Shown here piece by piece: positions 23,930-35,087 of a stretch of 64,000 nt of DNA. The notes beneath the pieces were generated by a model. That model was given only the letters and a program-made list of their open reading frames with translations, searched no databases and was not told the origin of the DNA. A program made the translations under genes and the position numbers. The stretch spans positions 4,035,715 through 4,099,714 of the forward strand of contig CM046838.1 in NCBI GenBank assembly GCA_025618425.1, written 5' to 3'. The stretch is from Heliocidaris tuberculata (lineage: Eukaryota; Echinodermata; Echinoidea; Camarodonta; Echinometridae). The number at the start of each line of letters is the position of its first letter. The stretch's first letter is position 1.

Positions 23930-24178
23930 TTATTCAAACAAACCGAAAATCATCCACATGAACTCGTTAACAAGAAAAGTTGTAAGCTCTGACAGGATTT
24001 CATAATATGTGGGAATACCACAGCCATTCACTTCCACATAGCCGTGATTACCTTCCATGACGTAACGGGCAGAGGACCTGTTTTCTATGTGCAAATCGGC
24101 GTATACGTCTTTGATATTTTGGTGGAGTTTACTCGCATATTTCACAAATCTGAACTTGTTTTGTAGATTGAAAGGCAA
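23930..24178 (-). CDS. Open exon with several tyrosine motifs, function unknown
   Basis: After cagaataacattag, a minus-strand frame runs 82 residues to a stop. It contains RFVKYASKLHQN, DVYADLHIENRSS, GNHGYVEVNG, then TYYEILSELTTFLVNEF. One reading is a cytoplasmic tail: YVEV and YEIL are separated by eight residues, an ITAM-like spacing with Val at +3 of the first motif. The other is a decayed TIR domain, since RFVKYASK resembles box 1 and the TIR-like fragment at 23,617 follows. It lies on the gene A strand inside the CTLD2-CTLD3 intron, within DNA inserted into a LINE. Neither reading is secure. Confidence 0.35.
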   Translation of the reverse strand: MPFNLQNKFRFVKYASKLHQNIKDVYADLHIENRSSARYVMEGNHGYVEVNGCGIPTYYEILSELTTFLVNEFMWMIFGLFE

Positions 24179-24256
24179 CTAATGTTATTCTGGGGGTTAA
24201 AAGTTTTCTATTGGTATAATAATCTTGATATTTGGGATCGTCTTCGTATTTCTACT

Positions 24257-24350
24257 GGAAGGGAGTTGACCACTTTACATACCTCGGGAGTGTCATCTCC
24301 AATGAAGCTGCAACTGACAAGGATGTTGACAACCGCCTAGCTAAAGCCAA
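24257..24350 (+). mobile_element. RTE-like retrotransposon, piece 3
   Basis: Encodes VDHFTYLGSVISNEAATD then KDVDNRLAKANSA, the thumb-region signature that follows motif C in the same LINE family. It resumes the element broken at 19,640; about 40 residues between the pieces are missing. The text then departs from the family and runs into C22 at 24,415. Confidence 0.8.
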
Positions 24351-24414
24351 TAGCGCAACTTCTTTATTTGCCCAGGGCGCCATAATCCCTAGATACGTCA
24401 CTGCTGAACAATGA

Positions 24415-24665
24415 CCCCCCCCCCCCCCCCCCCCCCTCCTCCTCGAAAGCATACCACCGGGTAAAACTCCCAAAGACAATGCTAGTTCGCCAATAAGAAA
24501 TTTTATTTGTCTGGCACCACGACATAATTGGTAATTGATTTAATACATGTACGTCTATGATGCAGGGTATCCTCTCTCTCTCTCTCTCTCTCTGTTTCTC
24601 TCTCTGTCTCTCTCTCTGTGTTTCTCTCTCTGTCTCTCTCTCTCTCTATCTCTCTCTCTCTTCAT
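24415..24665. repeat. C22 run and (CT)n microsatellites
   Basis: An uninterrupted C22 at 24,415-24,436. Interrupted (tc)n arrays with tgt interruptions occupy about 24,570-24,665. Confidence 0.9.
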
Positions 24666-25107
24666 TTCATTTTTTATCATCTTATCAGCTGTGTCCACCC
24701 CATGGCTATGCTAATATATAGTTACTAGCTTGTAATTCTTAATACACCTAGAAAACACCTTGTTAAAAAAAAAAAATCCTTGTAAACTATTTCCCCTGTA
24801 TAATTGCATTAGTTCACCGGAATTTTGATTACATCAGGAGGGCACGAAAATTATGTGTAAGGGCCACCCTTAATAGACACTGGGGCGGGCATTTTCATCG
24901 TCACATGGGTACTCAATTGGTGCACAGAATGTTTGCGACGCTTTCTGGCACTCCAAAATTAAGAGCAACCCTTTGATGTTACACAGTTACAAGCGACACA
25001 TTGATATTGATTTTTTTTTTTTTTGGGGGGGGTCACTTTTTTCGCAACCACGGGGCACTCAGTCAAGACCCCAGGTATAAGGTAAATACAAGTATCTTGG
25101 AGAGACA

Positions 25108-25602
25108 ATTCTGCACGGAATGTATCATAGAGATTCTTTCTTTTCGTGAAAACTGCTGAATATATGCATCCTACCAATATGGAACATACAAGCTAACCTT
25201 GACATTCTATCTAGTGCTGTATGATCATCGGCTTTTTCATTTTTAATGCGATAAGATAAATTCATTAGCATTTAGAAATGTCAAATTTTAGCTTTGCACT
25301 ATGATGAACATACTAATGAATTTATCTCATCGCCATTTATTAAACATGAAATTAAAAAAAATTATAATTGGCAATGAGATGAATTCATAGCATTTAGACA
25401 TTTCACATTTTTGCTTTGCCTATTGATGAACATACTAATGAATTTATGTCATCGCCATTCATCAAACATGAAAAGACGATGGTCATACAGAACTGGATAG
25501 AATGCCAAGATTAGCTTATATGTTCCATATGGGTAGGATATATATTCAGTAGTTTTCACAAAAAGAAAGGATCTCTATGATACATTCCGTGAAAAGCTAC
25601 AG
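25108..25602. mobile_element. Foldback MITE with internal direct repeats
   Basis: Arms of about 105 bp: 25,108-25,215 (cacggaatgtatcatagaga...) pair with 25,492-25,602. Inside, an 80-bp unit (gcatttaga...tttgctttgc...gaacatactaatgaattta) occurs twice in direct orientation at about 25,270 and 25,390. Non-coding. Confidence 0.8.
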
Positions 25603-26059
25603 GCTATTTGCCAAAATGGGGACCTGTAACGTACAACTTCACATCAGGCAATGTATCTTCCAGATCACGCTTTGAAATACTTCACATGTAGCTGACTGCT
25701 CAGTGTTTTCCTTGCCCATTATTCAAGGAACGGGGACCTAAACCATTTTCCCTTAAGTTGATAGGGGCCCTCATAAGTTTAGTTATGTATTAAATCTATC
25801 ACATCACATCTGAATATCAATGAAATTGATATTTCTTATAATACTTGAGATTCGACTATATTTTTTTTTACATGGACCCTAAAATCGCAAAAGGGCAATT
25901 AAGCCACTTTTCATTATTGCTGCCCCGAGGCCCTGTAAATTTCAAAATAAAATTAAACATAGTACACTACGCCTAAATTAGATTTGATAGGTCTTATAGG
26001 ATCTTGACTCCGATTAATTACAGAAAAGGTACAATATGCAGACATTTTGATAGATGATC

Positions 26060-26750
26060 ACCATAGGCCCCCTTACAGAATTTTAGATGGCTCAACATCA
26101 TTTTTTTTTCTTCTTCTGAATTTGGTGCTTTTATCACACACACACACAAATGATTAACATCTTACTTAACTTTACAAATAAGTATGTTTTGGGCCCCTTT
26201 TTGCGATATTGGGCACCTATGCCAACTATTTTGTCTATTTTAAACGAGGTAATGTTTTCCTGATCACAGAATAATTTTGCATTTATTTTACAATTCAATA
26301 CTTTCATCTCACAACCTTTATTTGAAAAAGGGCACCTGGTGCTTCTTTTCACAACTTTGAGGTCTAAATATATAATTCAGTATATTTCATACAACCCAAT
26401 ATTAAGTAAAACATCCCAATTTTAGATTAGGAATGCATGAAAAGGTACCCTGTGGTAGCCCCTTTTTTAATGGGCACAACGGGCCTTATGGCCCGAATTC
26501 TAGGTGGCTCAATATCCAGGTTTACTTAGAACATATTCATCTACCTACCAAATTTGGTGCTTTTATCACAAAATGCACAATTTAAATGCTATGCCGCCCC
26601 ACTATCATAATGATCGACGATTTCGTCGTCTTGCGTTGCTCTCTAAGCTGTTCACCATTTTAAACCAAATTCGTTCAGCAAATATAATTTCTTTGGAGTC
26701 TTGATCATTCACTCTAATTATTTTCTTTGATTAAATTGAAATTATGTTCA
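26060..26750. repeat. Diverged tandem duplication, about 415-bp period
   Basis: Segments near 26,075-26,340 and 26,490-26,750 share ggctcaa-atc, aatttggtgcttttatcaca and ttttaaac-a in the same order. The copies are strongly diverged. Non-coding intron of gene A. Confidence 0.5.
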
Positions 26751-26998
26751 TCACCAGAAAATTGGATGACTTTCCCCCTTCCCCCCCCCCTTTTTTTTTT
26801 ACACGATAAGTTCCTATTAAAGGATAGAAACATTCATTTATCATACATTATACTATCAAAGTAAAAGAAAAAGAAATAATAAAAATATAGCTCATCGTTT
26901 CAATCTCACGTAACTCTTTTTGGGGAACGTTAGACATGGAAATCTTACTGTCACATTTCTAAAAATGACCAGAGCTGGCATTCCCCGGAATACATTAC

Positions 26999-27159
26999 CA
27001 TGAGTCCTCTCGCAGATGTATGGTTTTTCTTCATTCGCACATGTTATGTCATTCCATCTTCCATGCTTTACATATGATGTATCTGTCAGAGAATACATAC
27101 AGGCGCAGTCTTCTGTATCGTGATTTGGCTCCCCAGTATTCCAGAAAGACTCATTCTGC
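26999..27159 (-). CDS. Gene A exon 7: C-terminal third of CTLD2 (EPN, WND)
   Basis: The acceptor tttcttag precedes a phase-2 start, and the donor catg|gtaatg follows a phase-1 end. It encodes NESFWNTGEPNHDTEDCACM, then GRWNDITCANEEKPYICERT. Both calcium and sugar motifs of a mannose-type C-type lectin are intact: EPN with a following Glu-Asp, and WND. This is the only one of the three domains with both, so it is the likely ligand-binding CTLD of the receptor. It joins exon 8, 17.6 kb downstream, through a GTT valine codon if the large intron is spliced out. Confidence 0.9.
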
Positions 27160-27573
27160 CTAAGAAACCAAATGAGATTAAAACATATAGAAGACATGGT
27201 TATTAAAATGAAGGGGAAAAGGCACTATAATTGGTTGACTACAAACTTTTGAATATTTAGTTTGCACGAAGAAAGAAAAAAAAACACCAATACTCTGGGA
27301 AGTTAGATACACTTATGTATACATGTAAACAGAACCTGAAGAAGTTACTTTTTAGTATTTTTTTTCCTCAGGTTTATAATACGCGCAATGAGAGGAAACA
27401 CAAAATACATTGCAATAATATTTCCTTATAAATATCATTTGTTATTATTTTGAAACTATTCTGAAAATCTGTAGGATCCATTAATGCACAGAAAAAAAAA
27501 GCCAGTTTACACAGTCATATGTTTAGGATTGCAAAAATCGAATAGAAAATATTAGAATATGATTCAAACTCAC

Positions 27574-27689
27574 CTGAGTGGATTACCATTTACCCAAGTG
27601 TATGTGCCATCTTTATCTTCGTCGATCAGTCCTATCCAGTAGCAAGTATTTGACCCAGTATGAGGGGATATTAGTTCAACTAAAAAGCT
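27574..27689 (-). CDS. Gene A exon 6: middle third of CTLD2
   Basis: Acceptor ttttttccag, phase-0 start; donor ctcag|gtgagt, phase-2 end. The peptide has TCYWIGLIDEDKDGTYTWVN, the canonical WIGL and W-NG core of a C-type lectin domain. The junction with exon 7 makes an arginine codon. A (ga)n microsatellite lies just upstream at about 27,801-27,830. Confidence 0.9.
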
Positions 27690-28284
27690 CTGGAAAAAAA
27701 TAAGGAAAAGAAAAAGAAACTTCATAGTCGTGTTGAAAGTTGCTAATACTGGAAACAATTTCGTACATACCTGTTTACACTACCTCTGAGAGATCGATCG
27801 AGGGAGAGAGAGAGAGAGAGAGAGAGAGCGCGCGACTTTCCTTTCTTTACTTTAAGATTAATTATATGAAATGGAAGATAATTTTGTGCAAAAAAACTCC
27901 CCCAAAACACGGAATTTTAATTTCATTTAGTATGGCAAATGTATTTTTGAATTAAATCCAAATAGTAATGTGTATCACAGAACAGTGCAAAGCTATCATA
28001 AATGTCTCCATAGTAAAAAAGGATTTTTACGGCATTTAAAGAAGGATTTTTCGGATCGAACGTGGAAATATGTACCCTTTAAAATTTCGGATGCTGTACT
28101 CCCAAAACCATGAAAACACGCATAACATTCAATATGTGTCTGCGAAAAGACTCCTTTGCAATTATCGCCAAACCCGGACAAAACGCTGAGAATACAAACT
28201 AATAATAAAGGAAAAAGTCAAGCGTACGCCTGTCCCCAGTAACGCAACCCTGAGAATGTTTTATATACATTGATATTGTCTTAC

Positions 28285-28415
28285 ATGAACTTCTACTGAT
28301 TTGATGATGGCCAAATCACCACCTGTGCAGTCTGTCCTGGCATCTTCAAAAGATTTAAACTCTCCATAATAGCGATAGAACGACTGCTCAAATCGGTGCC
28401 ACATGCAACTAGAAT
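28285..28415 (-). CDS. Gene A exon 5: N-terminal third of CTLD2
   Basis: Acceptor catttgtcag with a two-base start; donor gttcat|gtaaga with a phase-0 end. It encodes SSCMWHRFEQSFYRYYGEFK, then FEDARTDCTGGDLAIIKS, the first strand, helix and GGDLA strand of a C-type lectin domain, including the N-terminal cysteine of the long form. The GAT codon at the junction links CTLD1 directly to CTLD2 with almost no linker. Confidence 0.9.
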
Positions 28416-28636
28416 CTGACAAATGAGACAAAATACATGCAGTTTATGTATACGGAGTGTAAAGATAAAGTTTTCAGTTATATTTTGAAGAAAAAAAAAA
28501 GAAGATCAAAATCCCTGTAATGATACCGTAAAAACTTTTTTTTTTTTTAAAGGCTACAGACAGAAAAATATATCACTGGTATTTAAGCACCGGGCTACTT
28601 TAAACTACATATAGCAGTAACAGAAGATGAAGTTAC

Positions 28637-28779
28637 CTATTGGACGTTGACATATGTGGACGCGTTCTGTTGAACAGGCACTTGTTTTCCATTTCCCTTG
28701 ATCTTCAACACTGTGTGTAGATCTCATGCGGACACATGGTTGAACTGTTGACGGTTGTGAATCTTGCCAATTTGAGTAC
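28637..28779 (-). CDS. Gene A exon 4: C-terminal third of CTLD1
   Basis: Acceptor ctttaatag, phase-2 start; donor aatag|gtaact, phase-1 end. It encodes YSNWQDSQPSTVQPCVRMRS, then GKWKTSACSTERVHICQRPI. The cysteines are in place, but the sugar-site tripeptide is SQP-type rather than EPN or QPD, and WND is replaced by WKT, so CTLD1 probably does not bind sugar in the calcium-dependent way. Its end is four residues past the last cysteine, as in CTLD2 and CTLD3. Confidence 0.9.
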
Positions 28780-29217
28780 CTATTAAAGAAAATATTGTTG
28801 TTTAGTAGTTCTTTAAAAAAAAAAAACCACAACTACGTTATCCATTCTAATTCGAAAAGAAAAAGACTAACATGATTCTATTATTTATATCTTAATATAG
28901 CAGTTTATACATGTACATGTACTTTGTCGACATAAGTAATGTCAAAGTAATTTGTAAAAAAATGTGATACATGTGATATCACATAATATGCGATATGCCT
29001 ATGGAAGATGTCTAATCATCATGATCACAGGAATATAATATGAAAAAGGGGGTGGGTTCTTAATACACACACACACACACACACACAAAATGTATAGAAG
29101 TAAAAACATAATGTTTCTGTGTCTGTCATACAGAGTGAGAGACCTACTGTGAATAGATTATAAATTTGGTATTAATCGATAAAGGATAAAGCAATATTGA
29201 TTAATATTGCATATTAC

Positions 29218-29330
29218 CCTGACTGGATGTTCTTAATCCACGTGTATTGCCCGTCACGGTTAGTGTCTTGAAGTCCTATCCAGTAGTTATATCCGCCATC
29301 AGCTTTCAACGTGTAGGTGATCAGAAAATC
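29218..29330 (-). CDS. Gene A exon 3: middle third of CTLD1
   Basis: Acceptor aattcttag, phase-0 start; donor cagg|gtaat, phase-2 end. It encodes DFLITYTLKADGGYNYWIGL, then QDTNRDGQYTWIKN. WIGL and W-K-N are the fold-defining core; D-N-R-D-G is like the loop of calcium-binding CTLDs. A (ca)n microsatellite lies at about 29,066-29,087. Confidence 0.9.
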
Positions 29331-32147
29331 CTAAGAATTGTGTACATAATAATACAAAGGGAAATTTCAGGAGTACCCTTCTGAATGTGATATGCATCAA
29401 TAAAAAAAAAAAATATTAATATGTATTTTTTTTTATTTTTTTTTTTTACTGACCAAGGCGCACCCTATTCTAGTCAACAAGTTTTTTTAATTTGACAAAT
29501 CGTAAAAAAGTAGAAAAGGAACAGTGAAATCAAATTTCATTTGTTTAAAAATGATTTTGCAGTCATGTCATTGCTCGTGTACACACTCTCTTGCTAGTGT
29601 ATTTCAAAGGGCAATGATTGATAACAGTAACCATGATTTACCATGATGTTACACTGGTACAAAATAGAATAAGTTTTGTTTTTTTTTGTTTTTGTTTTTG
29701 TTTTTGTTTTTGTTAACCCTTTGAGTGCGAGCCCGCGCACAGCGATTGTTCTCCCTGTGACGGAGCGATTTCGGTTACATTGCCGGTAATGGGAAATTTG
29801 CCGGTGCTCTCTACTTTGATTGCTCCTTGCACCTCACTCGGTCATTTTCGTCATTTTTAGTAAATGTAAACATGAAAGGCCAGACTTTCCTCTTTCTAAA
29901 AATATAACTTTTGTTCATCGAAACAAAAAATAAGGTCTGTTATTTTAGAGGGGAAAAGCCGTCTTATTTTGTTGAAGCTTTGCTTCCTTCCTTTTCAATA
30001 CACTTACAATACAAATTGCGTAAGCGCCGTCGCACGCGCGGTTCGATCGATACCCCATTCACTGGCCCCATTGTCGTCTGCTAAATGCTCGGCCTATTAT
30101 CACCCGAGTCATAGACCCTACATTTTATATGAGTTTCCGACGCATTCTGACCAACATTGTGACATGATCACAGGTATAGGCATTCAGGAAATTGAATTTT
30201 CAGATGAACATCATGTTACTCAATAAGACAAAAATAATCCTATTCACTTTCGACTTCATTTCTCATAATTTGTCGTAATTATTTTCTTTAGTTTTTGTCT
30301 CCCGCTTTATTCGTTTATTTTTCTCTATCTATCCATCTCTATTTCAACCTTATTTTCCTATGTAGTTGCTGTATCAATAAAAAAATTAAAAATTGTGTAT
30401 GCATATTTGATTTTTTTTTTTTTGTAATGGGAAAGAGCTAAATGAATGACAGTGATTGGAACAAAATAATACTTTGTAACATCTCAATGCCACTCTCTCT
30501 CACTCCCCCTCTCTCTGAATTCGTCAGCAATTTCGTGCAATTAGAACTTTGTTTCAGTGCGTTTCATTTCCGCATTGCATGCAAGTTTTCTTTTGAGGGG
30601 TGTGACTAATAAGGACTTATTCGCCGTATCTAAAAATTTGATCGATTTGAAAACAAAGAGAACAGCAGAAAAGGAGCATGATATTGAGAGTATAGTAATT
30701 CACTGTATATTACGAGATAATGAGGAAAAAAGTGAAAACCGAAACACAACAGTTGTGGTTGATATTGATGACAATCATAAACAAACTAAAACGATGAAGA
30801 AATATGTTTTTAAAAATTACGGCGATGGGGGGGGGGGGGGGAGTGACAACCATGGGCGGCGATCCCGATAATATAGCAACCAATGGTAATGGCTTGTGCC
30901 CCCCCCCCCCGGCAGTGAGAAAAAAAAAATCGATGATGACAAAATATCATGTCAGGTAAAACATTTTTTGAAAGACGAAACATTGGTAAAACCTTACATA
31001 TCAACCTTGGGGGGGGGGGGGGGGGCGGGGGAGGGGGGAGAAAATCATGATCATTCAGAAATAATAGATAATGCCAAAATAAAGAAATGTAAACAAAACA
31101 TATCGTTACCTTATCATACAGTATTATTTTTTTTCCCCCACTATTGCCTCTAATGCTATTTTATGGAAGATACCAAGTGAACGCAAACTCCGCACATAAT
31201 GAAATACATGTACAACTATGATCGAATATAATATTTTATGTAGCCCTATTGTCGAAGATAGACAAATAAGGGCATTCTCATACTCTCGAAAGACCTCAAT
31301 GCGAGCACAGTATGTTTTAATAAATCAAGATGTTTTAAGAAAAAGATTTGTGAGTTGTAAGTTGATTCTGATGTAGGCTTACAGGTGAGTGACCAAATCA
31401 AGATATCATTATAAATTGATGTTGCAGTATCTCCAATAAAAACCCCTCCCCCGCCCCATTTTTTTTTTTTTACAGCGGATAACAGAATCGGGAATAGATT
31501 ATAAAGACGCATTTCATCAAAGCTTTCAAATAGGCAATGCGTGTTGTGTTAATTATCCTTTTGACACAAATCCCAGTCATCAGGATAAACATTTAACGGG
31601 CTGTACTGAAATTCATTTATACGTGTTCGTCTCCATCTTTGGTCTCTTTCAACCAATATATTTCGTCTATAAAACTTTGTTAATTCTCGTTTCATGATTG
31701 AAAAGTTTTGTATTTGACATGTATATAAACATATAAGGGTGATGATGATGATGATGATGATGATGCTAACAAGGATAATTAGAAGTAATGATAATGAAGA
31801 TAATGTTGTTGTTGTTGTTTTTTAAATCTTTCTCTCTAATTGCAAGGAACTTGTGTTTATGTTGCTTGGCATTTTTTTAACATTGGCCGAACCTTCCTTC
31901 ACAGGAAAATTCTCATATTTATGTCTATTCCGCCGGAGTTACTCAAGACAAGGGTATCCTTCCGTAGGAAGAGATAGAGAGAAGGGTAAGGAGGGGGGGG
32001 GGGCGCTTTTCAGAACATGAAATATGAACATTTCATTTGCCGCCTAAAACCAAGACCGCTTGGGGTTTGATAGCTATATTTTTTTCGCAAACATGCTCTA
32101 AAATGGGTACATGCCCTCTTAAACGAAGGTCAGAGTGGGCTCTTTGT

Positions 32148-32370
32148 ATTGTCATGTATTCAGTAGATTGACCTCTTCTTTGAAAACGCTAATCTTCCTT
32201 TTAATAGTAGTTGCTTTGGCATTCTTTTGTTCCTCTTATTAGGGTGGGGCCTGCATGGTCCACTCAGCTGAGATAAGCGCTTCATTTTGAAAAGAGCAGA
32301 TCGATGGTCCATTCATGAATGATGAGCTATTTGGTCAATTTGGTAACATGAAAGGAGTATTGTCAAGTTC
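32148..32370. repeat. Duplicated segment, copy 1 (partner 34,012-34,235)
   Basis: Shares tagtagttgctt, cattcttttgttc, agggtgggg, tcattttgaaaagag, gaatgatgagcta and gaaaggag, in order, with 34,012-34,235, 1.86 kb to the right. Non-coding; a diverged direct duplication within intron 2 of gene A. Confidence 0.7.
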
Positions 32371-34011
32371 GTTCTCTGGTAAATAATAAAAGGGAGAAGA
32401 ATCACCATGACCTTCATCAATGTATACTTTTATAAACACACAGTATAGGTTCCATATTGAAAGTAAGGTCATTTTACACTGAAGACAGCCAATTCAAATT
32501 CATCAAAATAGGTCAAATGAGGTGTAAACCATGATGTATTTGATATATATTCGATTGTGCTTTATATAATTATACTCCATCAGAAATATAACCCCATCAC
32601 TTTTCTTATTATAACGTGCATAATGTTTGATGCGATATATTCATTGAAAAATGCAATGTATGCCGCAAACTTTCCTAACCAATATTTTGAGTGGTTATTT
32701 GTGACCAAGTGAAACAGGCGTATCACAAATTTGTTTAAAATGAAAATATGATTATCATCATATAAAATAAAATACATCACGAGAGATGTATCATAATGCA
32801 TGTTTCTTCTTATCATAGATCTCCGAATGTTTAAATAGCCTTTTTGTTGTTTTCATATAATATTTTCCAGCACTGTATCTAAATCTATTTTTATGTAATA
32901 CATTGACGTAAAAGATAAACGCGGAGCCAAAACCTTAATTCTTTTTTTTTATCTTATAGATAACATATGGAAAAAGTCAGTCTGATTTTCATATCTTTAT
33001 ATCCCTTAAAAAAATAAAGTGCGATCGTGTGTCAATGGGAAAAAGTAAAAATGCATTTTTGTTCATTTCTTAGGAGTAGGGGCAACCCGAAAGGAAAATG
33101 GGGAGCGAAGTTTACGAGGGTTTTTTTTTCCAGACGCTTTATTATAAAACTCTTTATTTTGTAACTCTTCCTGTAGGTCGGTGGAACACAGTAAAAAAAT
33201 ACAGCGATTATAAGAAAACAAGATCCCAACAAACATGTATCATGTAAGGATAATTAACACAACAAAAGAACGCAAAACAGTTATTAGCTATATATAATTA
33301 TTTAAACTTTTAAAATTCAAATCAGAAATGACAGAGACATAGCAAAGCAAAATAGAGGTAGATCCAGGATTGTCAAAAGGGGAAAACAATACCCCCAATA
33401 ATCTACGAAAGGGCAAATTAGGTTTTTAAATTCTCATGTACTTTTTATTCGTATTAAATATTTTATATAGAGGCAAGGCGGAGGGGGCATAAATCATATT
33501 TTCCATGTTCATTTTCGTCCAAAGAGGGGGGGGGGGGGATGCACGGGCTCATTATCTACTTGGTCCGCCACTGAAGCAAAGAACACCGCAAGACTAAAGT
33601 GAAACAGGTACATCGAGATATTATCAAAATGGATAACATTGAAAAAAAATGGTAATAAATAAGTATTAGAAATATCTTTGATGGCACATATATTTTAAAT
33701 TGTTTCAATATATTTGTTTCTAAATATTTTTATGGAATGTGATGGCGTCAAAGAAACATGTGGAGGCAAAAAGTAAATATGCGTTGAAAATAAATATTCA
33801 TATTTTGTACTGCAAAAGCGTACATTCCCCTTTTTAGAAAATAGAATTGAAGACTACATTCATAAATACATTTCATTATATTTGTGTTAACATAATTCAT
33901 TAGGGTTTATTTTTCGTTTGTTCGTATAATCTGTCTCTGTCTATTGCAAGTAGTGTTATCACTGATAGTATGACAACTCATATTTACAGCGCATTCTATG
34001 AATACATGTGT

Positions 34012-34235
34012 TCAGTATGTATTCAGTAGGTTTGGCATCCTCTTCTTTCAAAATACTAATCTTCGCTAGTAGTTGCTTCGACATTCTTTTGTTCGACATT
34101 CTTTTGTTCATTTTAGGGTGGGGTCTGGTCCAAGCAATTGAGAAGCGTTTCATTTTGAAAAGAGTAGATTAATGGTCCACTCTTGAATGATGAGCTAAAT
34201 TGGTGAATTTCAATTTATAAAATGAAAGGAGCTTG
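34012..34235. repeat. Duplicated segment, copy 2
   Basis: Partner of 32,148-32,370. It has an extra internal tandem repeat of cgacattcttttgtt. A GC-richer patch follows at 34,330-34,400. Confidence 0.7.
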
Positions 34236-34935
34236 GTCAATGTTTCTTTCTTATGAACTTGGATTAAAAGGAGCGAAGTCGAGGCTGTAGCCTGTATAAT
34301 GTGGTCAAGATCAAGAACGCACACTCTTCGTGGCCGGCCGAACGCGATGATATCACGTGATCGGAGCGGACACGTACGCGTTCGTCTCTAGGTATACGGG
34401 ATTTACGATCCCAACAAGAATTTCGGGTAAAGTTGAAACGAAATTCCTTTTTCTCGATTTTTTTTCCACGTAACCTCATATTTTTTTAACGGGTTTTGTG
34501 AATGAATATATCTACATAATACTACTAAGAATTTTAGCGCATAAGAGCCGATAGTTAGCTGGAAAACTTTGTCAACATATTAGGCATAAATCTCGGCTTC
34601 TGTAGAAGCCCTCCGTCACAGACTGAACACCTCGCTCGGCTTCTGTAGAAGCCCGTCGTCTCCAAAGGGTTAAGGAACATGAAAACTTGAATATACATAT
34701 AAGGAGATTGGAGAATAAAGGTTTTAAGACAAAATGTTGAATTATCCTAGTATTGCTTAAATACCCAATGCCGGTCCTAATGCAAAACTATCCTTTATAC
34801 CAGGATAAGTATCTTGCACATTTTACAGAACATGTAAAATCGTTTACATGTAACCGTTAAACATGGGATGAAAAGGAAAGGAGAGATATTTAAACAAGTT
34901 AGTGATCTCATAATGTGATTATTCATTTAACTCAC

Positions 34936-35087
34936 AGTTTGTTCATGAGAAGTAATGACTGCAAGATCTCCACCGAATGACTGACAGTACGTCCTCGCAC
35001 TGTTCCAGTTCTTTCTAGAGTTAACTATGAGATACTGTGAATCACCATAGTCTCGCCATCCTGGAGTATTACATATCTGCCCATTGA
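34936..35087 (-). CDS. Gene A exon 2: N-terminal third of CTLD1
   Basis: Acceptor catattcag with a two-base phase-1 start; donor caaact|gtgagt with a phase-0 end. It encodes NGQICNTPGWRDYGDSQYLI, then ARTYCQSFGGDLAVITSHEQ, the opening strand, first cysteines and GGDLA strand of a long-form C-type lectin domain. The phase matches the signal-peptide exon at 40,348, giving a GTC valine codon. The first intron contains the 4.4-kb foldback element. Confidence 0.9.

Larger units (their letters stand above)
29713..34673. mobile_element. TTAA-bounded 5-kb insertion candidate in gene A intron 2
   Basis: Left end ttaaccctttgagtgcgagc; the right end, complemented, reads ttaaccctttggagacgacg. TTAA sits at both ends. 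The first 70 bases share ccgcgcac/ctgtgacggag-type blocks with imperfect identity. The interior is AT-rich, with G15, C12 and G17 runs at 30,827, 30,899 and 31,009, a (gat)n tract at about 31,738-31,764 and no recognised transposase. The two ends may instead be two separate short elements. Confidence 0.4.

Noticed and set aside
30557..30871. 104-residue plus frame ending in Gly repeats
   Set aside because: The Gly stretch is the G15 homopolymer; no domain, splice or start context supports it.
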